NCBI GenBank assembly: GCA_011947345.1
Contig: JAAVTG010000379.1
Coordinates: 1 to 64,000, forward strand
Length of the DNA: 64,000 bases
Reading direction: 5' to 3'
Source of the DNA: Phytophthora quininea
Taxonomy: Eukaryota > Oomycota > Peronosporomycetes > Peronosporales > Peronosporaceae
The notes beneath the pieces were generated by a model that saw nothing but the letters and a program-made list of their open reading frames with translations, searched no databases and was not told the DNA's origin. Within the stretch, counting starts at the first letter, position 1; the number at the start of each line of letters is the position of its first letter. The position numbers were made by a program, and so were the translations under genes. Below are positions 23,108-32,149 of this stretch, in pieces.

Positions 23108-24477
23108 TTAGTTTGGGTGCTCCCTGGTTGTCGACGAGCTTCGAGGCTGTTCATCGCTAACCATTAGCGTCTCCACCAGAGCGCATATCTGTTGATGCAA
23201 CTGCTGTTTTTCTGCACAGCGGGGGCTTTTTCTCTGGGTGTTTGACCCAGCAGTCATCTTCGCGGTGGAACCCTCGCTGGCAATGCCCGCAAAGCGATAC
23301 AGCTGATTGATTTCCCCGGCCCAGCTCTGCTTGCTTATTTCCTGCAGAATTTCTGCTTTTACCAGACTTAGGTGTTGGGCCACCACGGTTGGCTTTCGCC
23401 GCAGTTCCACGACTTTTTTCGCGGTGGAGCTCTCAGATTGTTGAGCTGAGGTAATTTTCTGTTGAACACTCCACTCTAGAAAGCCTTCATTCACGGCGAC
23501 TACCAACGTTGGCGGCTGCTTCCGCGTTATAGCTTTCTTCATGTCATCATTTGTCAAGCCATTGACGAAGAGGTTCACAGCGGTTAGTTCATCGAGCTTT
23601 ACTATTCCTTGCAGCTTTCGAAACTTAGAAACGTAGCCGGAAAACCCTCCAGTTTGCCGAATTGTCAAGAGCTGGTTGCGCAGTTTGTCGTCAAAGTTTG
23701 GCTCGCGAAATTCAAGTTTCATCGCTTCTTTCATTACACTCCACAATTTGACACTGGTCTCATCCGTCATGTAGCGTTCGTACCAAGTCGCAGCTGTACT
23801 ACGGACGCATTGGCTCAGCTCTTCGCAAATCAAGTTATCATGCAGCTCAAGGTTGTATCCTTTTTGCTTGAAGTAGGTCTCAAACTGAAAAATGAAGCTG
23901 TTCAGCTTTATCCCGTCAATCTGACCATCATAGTGCGGAGGGCTCGAACCCATCTTGCGAATCGTGGTTCCGTCGAGGAGAGTGTCAGTGCACTTGTTGA
24001 CACCATGTTCACATCTTCATTCGGCGGAGGGGAAGCAAAAGCGCTCACAGTATTCTGCTGCGATGTCGCTGTTGCTGTTGGTTGATGGCTAGTTGTCGGC
24101 AGATGCATCATAGAATCTCGAGCTTCAGCAGCCATTTGCCTAGCCGCTTGTGCCATCGTTTGTGTTTGATTCAGGGTCGTCGACATGTTCGTCAGCCCTT
24201 GCACCAAGTTCGCCAAATGGCCTTGGAGCTCCAGCATCTCAGCAGCAATATTGTCGCCGAGGTTTGCCATGGCAGCTGTAACTTCCAGTCTCAAGCTTTC
24301 CTGCGAAGCTGTCACTTCTTGCCGCATGCCCACTATATTAGCCTCCAATTGACCCAGTCTGGGACGTCGAGTTCCGACATCTTCTTCGCCGTTCTCGAGC
24401 TCCAACACTCTGCGAGCCGGTGCCGTGTCACTCCTCAGGACGCGCCGAGAAGTGCTTCGTGTTGACATTGCCATCAA
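23108..24477 (-). pseudogene. Gypsy gag remnant
   Basis: Two overlapping frames, 23908-24477 (coiled-coil N-terminus, RLGQLEANIVGMRQEV) and 23108-23953 (capsid-like GIKLNSFIFQFETYFKQKGY, then LTAVNLFVNGL), with a frame break near 23940. It lies immediately inside the 5' LTR and upstream of pol, as expected for gag. No CCHC knuckle was seen. Structural particle protein by position and composition. Confidence 0.75.
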
Positions 24478-24486
24478 GGTCTACTA

Positions 24487-24555
24487 TGTCACGAAATTAG
24501 CAGAGCTCTCGGTGTAGCCGGGGCTCTGACTAACGAGGATCTTGGTAGCACTTAA
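24487..24555 (-). repeat. Gypsy 5' LTR, first 69 bp
   Basis: Matches 18801-18869 with three differences and ends exactly at TTAA, where the nested element begins. With 27698-28021 it makes 393 bp, the same as the other LTR. Confidence 0.95.
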
Positions 24556-24581
24556 CAAGAATTGCCTGACTCGACCAGACC
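24556..24581 (+). repeat. Left terminal inverted repeat of the TTAA element
   Basis: CAAGAATTGCCTGACTC then GACCAGACC. It matches the reverse complement of 27668-27693 at 23 of 26 positions. Confidence 0.9.
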
Positions 24582-24820
24582 ATTTTTCGTAGTGGGTCGA
24601 AAACTAATTTTACCAAAAAGGTATGAGGCATCGTTAAGCTGTGTCAATACATCATGCCATGGTACTAGTATGGCAGCATCCCTGGCGGGTTGCTCAGGGG
24701 CTCCACAAAAACCGGTTTTCACCGAATTTTGCACGCCCCTTAATCTGTTCCGACTGTTGGATTCCAAAGCAAAACCAAGCACTCGTACGCCGAACGTAGC
24801 TCTCTAGAGCCTTTCATGAT

Positions 24821-25702
24821 ATGCCTGACAAACGCGCAGTCGGTGCCAATTCACGGCCAAACGTGTGCAAGCACCCTAGCAAGTGCACGCAGCAGCGCAC
24901 AGTGAAGAAGAATGGCCAGCTGCATTGGTTGTGGGAGCGTCATCGCCAGCTCCAGAACGCCTCGCAGCGACAACGGCATCAGCGACGACAGAGTTCGAGC
25001 ACCTACAGAGCTGCCGATACGTCTCGAGTTTTGGCTACAGAACCGCTGTCAGCGATATCACCTGTGGATATACACGATGAGGTGGGGCGGGAAGTCACAG
25101 AGCACACAAAACGAAACCCAGCGAGCTATTACCGGTACTGCGAAGACGTCTAGCACGGTTTGCGCGCATCGTGGCGGGTGTGGTCGCAGCTGTGCCATAA
25201 AGCGCAACGGTAGCTTTCACCGTTTATGTGTGCACCACCGCCAGCTCAAAATTGATACGGATCGAGAACGCAAGCGACTAGTTTCAGCTGAGAAGGAAGC
25301 CATGTCACGTTGTCGGCAAGGACGTGTTCGAGCTCGCGCAGACGGTTCTCGCGATCGCCCGGGCGATTGTTCGGGCAGTACCAATGCAAGTACCGTGGTG
25401 ATTCCAAGTTCTGCACTGAACAGACGATCGCCGACAACCAAGACAGCAACTGGAAATGATTCGACAGCAGCAATGCTTTCGTCGACACCGGAGCACGTGC
25501 GTCCCCAGACAGAACTAGCAAGCAGCCATGACAGTCCGCAGCTTGTCGAGGAAAGTCAAGATTTCTTCGGCCCCTGTCCGAGATCATGAAAGCACAACGA
25601 GAGGAATTCCAACGGCGGATGGAGGCGGATCATCGCTTTCTCGAAAAGTGTGCGTCGATTTGGGCAGCGCATCTGCGAAAGATACACCGTGCAGGTCAGT
25701 AA
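24821..25702 (+). CDS. Two-module Cys/His protein with C-terminal coiled coil, inside the TTAA element
   Basis: Module 1 (about 24860-25000) reads VCKHPSKC, VKKNGQLHWLWERHRQLQN. Module 2 (about 25155-25260) reads VCAHRGGC, IKRNGSFHRLCVHHRQLK. The shared pattern is C-x5-C, then K-x-N-G-x-x-H-x-L-C/W, then x-x-H-R, suggesting a small zinc-binding, possibly DNA-binding unit; module 1 has Trp where module 2 has the last Cys. The modules are in different frames, so an intron or indel lies between 25080 and 25150. A further break at 25571-25574 (CCCC) is healed by one more C and leads into EIMKAQREEFQRRMEADHRF and a TAA at 25700. I recall similar modules in oomycete hypothetical proteins but cannot name a family. 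Confidence 0.5.
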
Positions 25703-25996
25703 AATGTATTCCCAGCTTCATTTCGGGTTTGGTGGACTGTAATACATGTATTTTTACTTCCTCTCCTCCGCTCTGATGCACACTCGAGATTTGGGAATCC
25801 GAATAGGTGGCGAGGGCCTGTGTGCCGCCACTATCAACGGAGTAGCTCGATAACTTGTGGTATGACAGAAACCTTCAGCCACACCTCCGTCGTACTGTAT
25901 TTGCCGGCCAGTGTCCGTGCAAATGTGGTTAATCTTGCCGGTTGGCGGGGCTGATTACCGACGGAACTGCTAACGACTATTACTGCATTGAGTTCT

Positions 25997-27514
25997 TCAA
26001 CCTCGTGGCAGGACCTCTGAATTTTGGGCATGCGCTAGAAGCTTCATTTCTTGGACGATTGGTGCTGCGAAGGTCATAGTAGTTCCTACAACAGCACCAA
26101 TGCGAGCTTCTTCTGCAGCGAATGCGTCCACCTGCGCCGGAGAAGATTTTAATTTTTCAAGTGTGAGTGGCTGAGTCAACACAATAGAATCCCTTTGCCG
26201 AACACGAGATAACGCGACATATGCAAAAGCCACCGTGGGGATGGAGTTGGAGTGAAACACGACCTTGTCACATGTGAGGCCTTGAACTTTATGAATCGTC
26301 ATAGCATACGCTAGACGTAAAGGAATACCTCGGCGCACAACACGTAGATCGCTAGTTTTCTTTCCCCAGCTTGCTTCTCTTGGTGTAATGGGCACGATAT
26401 TTGGCACGCCTTTCAAGAAAGAAGGTCCTAGATAGACATCAGTTATCTGAATAAGTACTATGGGCAGCTCGCTATCGGAAACGAATATTAGATCGTACAC
26501 AACGCCATTAGTGCCATTGCACAGACCTGCAGATTGTTCTAGATTAAACGGTATCGTCACGGGGGCTCCAATGCACAGTTTTAATTTTGTTGCTACGACT
26601 CTATCGCGATCTCGGTTTGGCGTTTTGGCTTCGTTAATAAGCGCATCGACAGTCCCCACAGGAATTTCACGCTGGCGACTAATGCATTTCTGCTGAACGT
26701 GGTGTTGAGCTACGATGTGAATGATCGATGCTCCGCTTGCAATGAGACTATTGTTGTTCGCAGCATCGACATCAATGTTTTTATGCGCGATATGCTTCGC
26801 TTCAGAAGACCAGCGGGGTATGTTTTCGCTATCGTATAATCTACTGTTAAAGAGTGCAATGTCATCAGCTGTAGGAGTACGTTTTCGTAAGCGACGCAGC
26901 GCATTAAACCACTCAGGATCATTTTTCCCTCTGTTCTGACTCGTCAGCGTACAAATGTACTTGATTCCTTTCCATATTCTGCGACCTTTACGCTGTACCT
27001 CGTTTTGTATTTGTTCGCTGAGAGTAGATAGTGAATACGGGACGACAGGATCTAGCTGGACCGGATCACCAGTAAAAATGATATCACGGCCACCAAACAA
27101 AAGGTGGTGATCTTGAGGCCAAATTTCCCGCATACGTTGATCTATCCAGTGCAACATCCCCGCAGAAATCACGCTAAACGCATCTATTATAACCAAATGC
27201 ACGTCCTTATATCGCTGTTGCAACGCGTTGAGTTTTGTAGAATCATTTTTCTGAGAAGAAAGCGATTTATAGGGAACTGAAAAAGCCGATTTCGTAAATG
27301 AAGCAAAACTAAGTGCAGAACACAGAGTTTGGCCTTTGATATTAAAAGCTGCTGTTCCTTGGTGCGCCAGAAGCATAACGCGGGAAGAGTTCCTCGTCAC
27401 CTTGTGCTCGCTAAACACAGTACACACATCTTTCACAATATGCTCGATGAGCCAACTTTTTCCGGAACCCTCTTCTCCGTTTATAAAGCCATTTTGCTCG
27501 GAATGCGATGTTAC
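25997..27514 (-). CDS. PIF1/Helitron-type helicase domain protein, 5' truncated, altered Walker B
   Basis: The frame is open from 27514, just after an in-frame TAG that could be a splice acceptor (ATCGTAG). Motifs in order: Walker A GEEGSGKSWLIEHIV, motif Ia-like AHQGTAAFNIKGQTL, Walker B LVIIDAFSV, motif III GDPVQLDPV, motif V AMTIHKVQGLTCDKVV, motif VI AYVALSRVR. The C-terminus is complete. Walker A and flank share 17 of 20 residues with the Helitron helicase at the left window edge, so the source is probably the same Helitron family with the Rep half deleted. The expected catalytic Glu of Walker B (IIDE) is Ala here, one base from Glu, predicting loss of ATP hydrolysis. Confidence 0.82.
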   Translation of the reverse strand, partial: VTSHSEQNGFINGEEGSGKSWLIEHIVKDVCTVFSEHKVTRNSSRVMLLAHQGTAAFNIKGQTLCSALSFASFTKSAFSVPYKSLSSQKNDSTKLNALQQRYKDVHLVIIDAFSVISAGMLHWIDQRMREIWPQDHHLLFGGRDIIFTGDPVQLDPVVPYSLSTLSEQIQNEVQRKGRRIWKGIKYICTLTSQNRGKNDPEWFNALRRLRKRTPTADDIALFNSRLYDSENIPRWSSEAKHIAHKNIDVDAANNNSLIASGASIIHIVAQHHVQQKCISRQREIPVGTVDALINEAKTPNRDRDRVVATKLKLCIGAPVTIPFNLEQSAGLCNGTNGVVYDLIFVSDSELPIVLIQITDVYLGPSFLKGVPNIVPITPREASWGKKTSDLRVVRRGIPLRLAYAMTIHKVQGLTCDKVVFHSNSIPTVAFAYVALSRVRQRDSIVLTQPLTLEKLKSSPAQVDAFAAEEARIGAVVGTTMTFAAPIVQEMKLLAHAQNSEVLPRG

Positions 27515-27648
27515 CTACGATAATTAAATAACCAAAACAGATCCGATCATGCCACTACCCCCACTTCTCTTAGAAAAACGTCAATTTAATGGCATAAAAC
27601 TATTGTGGGCTAATTTACAAAACTGGAGATTTTAGTTTTCAGGCAACC

Positions 27649-27669
27649 CCGAAAAATGCCGTTTTTCGG
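27649..27669. other. Subterminal hairpin of the TTAA element
   Basis: CCGAAAAA - TGCCG - TTTTTCGG: a perfect 8-bp stem with a 5-nt loop, overlapping the inner edge of the right inverted repeat. Helitrons and Helentrons carry a terminal hairpin, piggyBac elements do not, so this supports a rolling-circle link. Confidence 0.75.
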
Positions 27670-27693
27670 TTTGGTTGAGTCAGGCAATCCTTG
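27668..27693 (-). repeat. Right terminal inverted repeat of the TTAA element
   Basis: Reverse complement reads CAAGGATTGCCTGACTC then AACCAAACC; followed by the second TTAA at 27694-27697. Confidence 0.9.
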
Positions 27694-27697
27694 TTAA

Positions 27698-28021
27698 GAG
27701 GAAGCAGGTCGTTTATTTAATTGTTGAGTCGTGCGCGTTCTCGCTCAGTCTTAGAGGTCTTAGAAGAATCACACGTCTGCTTGGCCAGAGCAGTGAAGAC
27801 TTGTTTTGTCTTTGGTTGATTCAAGAATGAATGGGACGAGTTGCCACTCCGTTCGGTGCTTCGACTTAAGCCTCATTCTTTCCGCACTCGCTACTCCATA
27901 CTAATCTTACGCCTTGTTAAAATGGCTGCTTGTCATTGGTTTATCCCGAGCATCTGCTCCTCTGGGTACTCGTCCGTTGCTTCTTGCTCCTGGCTCCTGG
28001 CTTCATCATGATCCTGTCACA
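27698..28021 (-). repeat. Gypsy 5' LTR, remaining 324 bp
   Basis: Matches 18870-19193 with three substitutions and no indel. Followed by the target duplication TCGGT at 28022-28026. Confidence 0.95.
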
Positions 28022-29671
28022 TCGGTGATCCAGCTTGGGAGCTCCTCGGTGCTGGTATAAATCAATGAACTGGCAGCACAACGAAAACATTACACTTTGT
28101 GCAGCGATTTTTCTCCAGCGTAGCACACCTACATGAGTTCCAGCCCCTTGCAGAGTCGCAGTTCCTCGGGAAATTGTAGAAGTTGTCGATTGATGAGCTG
28201 TAGTCCCTGGATCGTGCCAGCCCGCGCCAAATCTCGTACAATGCCAGTAATATCCACTGGCGAGAACCATTCTTGAGCTGTTCGCGGTGATCGATCGGTA
28301 TCGATGAGCATGATGCACGAGCAATTGGCCCCGCTGTTCCAAAGGTGCGAAAACGCCACGCATTGAGGGTAGGCTCGGCATGCACTGTGTGAAAACTCTG
28401 TGGCCTTGTGAGTGTACACCACAGCAAAACTCCCACCACAAGAAAAGGAGCGCACACCAACGCGGAACATGGCTTTGCGAACTTCGCTTGGCCTCCTGTA
28501 CTGCAGCGATAGTCGGGCCCAGCTTCGTGTGCTGCTTCCGGTATATTTTCGTTGCAAGTGTTTCCACCACCCGACTAAAACGGTGGCAGAAGGACAAATT
28601 CATGCCGATACCCAGCGTGAAATCCAACAAGGTCTTGATCCGCAGCGATTCGAAATTGATGCGGAAGAGCGCCACCTGCGCTGGGTCGGCCTGCATTCGA
28701 GCAAACCGCTCAAAAGCCCCTTGGTCCAGCACCTCGGTATTGATCAGGAAGGCGGCTCGATCGAACTGGAAATAATACGCGCAGTAGCCCAGCACTGCCA
28801 TGGGGAAGACGACGGCAGCACCTAGATCGAATCTGCGGCATTTCTTATGAGTATTTCCCAGCAACCGTGCAGCTCTTCTTTGCTAAACGTACAAAGAATC
28901 GATGAGAATCTCCACAAAAGCCGAGTTTCTCCTCGAGAGAACGTTGACGACGCATGACAGGCCATTGAGACACAGGAAATAAGCATACCCCAACGATAGT
29001 ACGGCAGGAAAGCCTTGCTCCAGGGTTCTGCGCAGGTTCAAGCCCTGCAAAACCAAATCTCCTCCCTTCAGGAACACATTCTAGACGAAAGTTTACGTCA
29101 ATATCATCCGGTAGTCCACGATGAAGACAAGAGGAAATACTCACGAAATACTTGCGGCATTTGGCGTTGTATCCAGTCAAGTTGGTCCAGGCTGTTAGCA
29201 CTCGCTGCATCTTGCACCTCTCGATAAGCACCGCACGCCAGCTTTGTTTCTTTGTCTTGCTGTTGGATCGAGTTGCCACGACTCGGAACATGAGCATTTG
29301 CACCAGAACTGCCAGGTAGCCCACATCCACGACCACGAAGGCTACTGCGCTCGTCCACTTGACGAACGGCCCCCGCTCGACGATGAGCCAGAACTGGCCG
29401 TTGTCGTAGTCGCCGTGTGCATGAGCAGGTTGGCGGCCACATTGGGGGCGAGCGTCAAGAAAACGAGCCACGAGGTCCACGCGATGCAGACGATCGCCAC
29501 CACCAGCAGCGGCGGGCCGAGATCCCCGTGGGTCTCGCAGAAGGACAGCGAGTCAGCGACATCCCGCACGAGGCGAGTAGGGGCGATCCTGGGTCTACTC
29601 CGGAGCAAGGTCGGCCTGGATGGCTCGTGATGGCGGCTGTGCAGCCCATCGATTGACGTCCGCACGCTCAT
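28022..29671 (-). pseudogene. LRR membrane protein copy B, 5' part (cut by Gypsy)
   Basis: Encodes the N-terminal membrane region matching copy A: start MSVRTSIDGL at 29671, LLVVAIVCIAWTSWLVFL, GDYDNGQFWLIVERGPFVKW, NLTGYNAKCRKYF, LGYAYFLCLNGLSCVVNVL, FPMAVLGYCAYYFQFDR and GLQLINRQLLQFPEELRLCKGLEL. Exon borders correspond to those of copy A (donor after KCRKYF, acceptor before NVFLKGG). At least two frame breaks occur (near 29411-29415 and 28430); the first is healed by one G as in copy A. The part adjoining the transposon reads YTSTEELPSWIT and continues at 18800. Without the insertion the gene would have had the same exon plan as copy A. Confidence 0.85.
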
Positions 29672-31088
29672 GCCGACGGGATCGCCTGCGAAACGCGTGC
29701 ATTGCAGCAAATAGCGCCGCGACTGTAGCGAGAGCCTCACCTGCTTCGCGTCGTGCGCGGCGACAACAGTGCGAGCGAAGCCAAGCAGGTGAAGGCTTGC
29801 GACTCATCGAGTATCGCGTTGAAGTCTCAGTTCAAGTCGTAAGAGTCGGATTGAACAATTCCAGCTGGCAGCGACGAGCCCTGAGCGCTGCGCATGGAGT
29901 CTGTTCCAGAGTCGGCAGCTGCCCAACCTCGGAGCCTGCCATCTTGGTCAAATATTGCCCGAGAAGCAGTTCTTGCAGGCAGGAACCACCACGTGGATAA
30001 ATCCGCGACGGAGCACACGTTCAGGTTGAAGAAGTATCGCAGCCTAGTTGCACGGGCGCACGTGCGCTCGACAAGACGAGAGCGGAAGGAGACCCGTCTT
30101 TCCAGCGGCAAGCAACCTGGACACACACGTGCCGATATGGTAGCGAGGAATTCCTGCTCGCATGGGCAGCTTAGACTAGTGGGGCGAGGTAGAGCAAGAC
30201 TTCAACACTGCCGGCTGAAACGCAACGTCCACCAAAAGATCTCTCTCTAGTCGAAGCGATGGGCTCTGCAAGTGTTCGCGGAAGGCCAAGTCCAAGCACA
30301 ACGAATTGTCTGGACGGTGAACCGCACGAGCAGCAACCTTCGCTTGGGTCCCCAATAAACAAGTGATTGTAGATGATTCTTCCCTTATCGCAAGATATTT
30401 CTTGTTTTCCCCGCTCTTTGCAACGATACTTGACAAGGCGAATGCAGCACTGATGAGGCTTCGTATTAATACAAGCAGCCCGAACGCATGACATGGCGCC
30501 CATCGATTGCTGGCCTCAAGAGATTATTAGCACGCTCGCAGGCCGCAGCAATAGTTTTGCCGAGGCTTCTTCAGCCAGAGCTTGCAACCACCTGCGGCGG
30601 ACGCACTGAGACCTGGGCAAGGTGCAGGTGCAACAAGACTGCTTGAGGTGCCGTCAATGGGACGTGGCAAAACCGCCGTACTGTAACACCAGCGGGATGG
30701 GCTCTTTTCAAAGCGGATCTCCGTAGGTGTCGGACGGCAGTGCATGCAGCTCGCGCTCGCGGTTTGTGCGCACAACGCTGGCTGTCGACGCGGCCGTGGA
30801 GCCCGAGCTGTCTTCCCAGCGCGGTGGCCGATCTCGCTGCTTTGATGGTCGCCACCGTGGGAAGTTCTTCTGTGCGCTGTCTCATCCCCGTCTGCCCGAT
30901 ACAAATGTCAAGATATTTTCGAATCGATCTCGCCATACAAAGTTCAAGCTCTTTGTCTCGAAAAGAGCAGAGAGCAGCGCCATTCAAACCGACGGAGCTT
31001 CTCGGGTCCCAGTGCCTGCCATTTGCCAAAGCTCCGTGGCAAGCCTCCGTCTCAAGCCTCGATCTCGTCCTCACTCCCCGCTCTAGCC
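29672..31088. other. Intergenic, no supported gene
   Basis: Several frames of 100-170 codons overlap on both strands (for example 29894-30250 plus, 30571-31074 minus), but none shows a motif, a paralogue in the window or coding-like conservation. It holds the upstream regions of LRR copy B (minus) and the PX-like gene (plus). Confidence 0.4.
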
Positions 31089-31625
31089 ATGGCTGTGGAC
31101 AAGTGCTCGCTGAGTGCGCACGTGCTGGACGCGCACGCGCTGGGCGGCACCAAGCTCTACGAGGTGCAGGTGTTCTGCAAGGGCAAGCGCACGTCGCTCT
31201 ACAAGAGCAAGGAGGACTTCAAGAGCGTGCTCGACATGTTCCGCCTCGTCGGCGCCATGGTGCGCGGCAAGCCCGAGCCCTGCGCCGTGTGCGCCGCCTG
31301 CATCTCCACCAGTCTGGCGCGCGTGTGCGACGAGGACAGTCTCGACGACTTCCTGGGCGAGGTGCTGGCCAAGCTGCGCAAGGCCGAGCCGGCCGCCATC
31401 GCCCAGTGCGGCGGCCACCGCGGCGTGGTGCAGATCCTCATGGACTTCCTCAGCGTGCGCGACGGCAAGTACTTTTGCGAGCTCACGCCCGAGCTGGAGC
31501 AGCAGCTGGCGTCGCCCAGCGGCAACCAGGAGGACGCCGACCTGGATCTGGACCACCCTGTGGCGCGCTGCTCGCTCAACCGCACGCTCAGCGAGCAGTT
31601 TGCGGCCATGGACTCGGTGTGCTAG
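31089..31625 (+). CDS. Small PX-like protein
   Basis: A 178-residue intronless ORF with high GC. The first ATG in good context (GCCATGG) is at 31089; the frame extends further upstream without an ATG. Its N-terminal half resembles a PX (phox) fold: an AHVLDAHALGGTKLYEVQVF strand pair (split as AHVLDAHAL and YEVQVF), KGKRTSLYKSKEDFKSVLDMF as the basic/Tyr-x-Asp-Phe segment, then a helical part DDFLGEVLAKLRKA and VVQILMDFLSV. An inserted CAVCAAC could bind zinc. PX domains bind phosphoinositides on endosomes, but the key Arg positions are not certain here, so this is a fold-level guess. Confidence 0.6.
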   Translation: MAVDKCSLSAHVLDAHALGGTKLYEVQVFCKGKRTSLYKSKEDFKSVLDMFRLVGAMVRGKPEPCAVCAACISTSLARVCDEDSLDDFLGEVLAKLRKAEPAAIAQCGGHRGVVQILMDFLSVRDGKYFCELTPELEQQLASPSGNQEDADLDLDHPVARCSLNRTLSEQFAAMDSVC

Positions 31626-32149
31626 CTGCAGCTCGCGTGTTGTTTTCAGAGCTCCTCCCTATATAAGCGCAAGCACCGGCAGGCGACCGTCGCCACAGTT
31701 TTTCCAGACCCCCACGCCGAGGATGGTTGTGCGGACACACTCCATTCCGAGGCAGGATGTAGATTCCCCAGTTAGCGCGTCTGCCACGCAGGCGATCCCC
31801 CACATGCGTACAATAATGTGAAACGATTTAATATATAAGAGCTCGAAGCGTGTGCGGTGTGCTGGAGGTGTTACGTTTGATTGCCATCATCATGGAGACA
31901 AAAGTGCGAGGAAACGGAGAGAGTATGGCGGCTCGCAATCGAGAGTCCGCGCTCTTCCAGCCGTTTATCCCTGCCATCGTTTGCTCGATGTCAGCAAGCA
32001 GTGTCGTCGCAGGAGCTTCCAGCGACATCGCCACCAGCAGCAGCAGCTCGCTGCTGTGGACGAAAGGGGTCTGCTTCCTCGTGTCCAAGCGGACCACTTC
32101 ACGTGTTTCTACCGACGGGCTCTGATATTCGGGCATTGTTCACTGGGGT
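31626..32149. other. Spacer between convergent genes
   Basis: Frames at 31850-32125 (plus) and 31828-32136 (minus) overlap each other and show no recognisable motif. A TATATAAG at about 31832 is the only notable string. No gene is called. Confidence 0.4.

Larger units (their letters stand above)
24556..27693. mobile_element. TTAA-flanked inverted-repeat element carrying a PIF1-type helicase
   Basis: 3,138 bp inserted in the Gypsy 5' LTR. TTAA is present at both junctions (24552-24555 and 27694-27697) but once in the uninterrupted LTR, so it is best read as a TTAA target duplication. The ends are inverted repeats of about 26 bp, CAAG(A/G)ATTGCCTGACTC followed by (G/A)ACCA(G/A)ACC, with three mismatches. 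A perfect hairpin lies just inside the right end (27649-27669). Contents: a Cys/His-module gene on plus and a helicase on minus. TTAA duplications suggest piggyBac or Sola3, but no DDE transposase is visible. The helicase is of Helitron type, and insertion between two Ts as in Helentrons would also fit the junctions. Confidence 0.85.
18801..28021 (-). mobile_element. Gypsy LTR retrotransposon (chromovirus type), containing a nested element
   Basis: Minus-strand element bounded by LTRs and flanked on both sides by the 5-bp target duplication TCGGT (18796-18800 and 28022-28026). Each LTR starts TGT and ends ACA and is 393 bp; by eye they differ at six positions (about 98.5% identical), so insertion was fairly recent. 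Internal order from right to left is gag, protease, reverse transcriptase, RNase H, integrase, chromodomain, the Gypsy/chromovirus order. Removing the 3,142 bp of nested element plus TTAA duplicate leaves about 6.08 kb. The reading frames are broken several times, so this copy looks non-autonomous as sequenced. Confidence 0.95.

Noticed and set aside
24556..27693. Complete piggyBac autonomous element
   Set aside because: TTAA duplication and inverted repeats fit, but no DDD transposase or Cys-rich C-terminus is present and the ends do not begin with CCC/CCY.
30571..31074. Minus-strand 167-codon frame upstream of the PX-like gene
   Set aside because: Overlaps other frames, no motif, and lies in the probable promoter and leader of the plus-strand gene.
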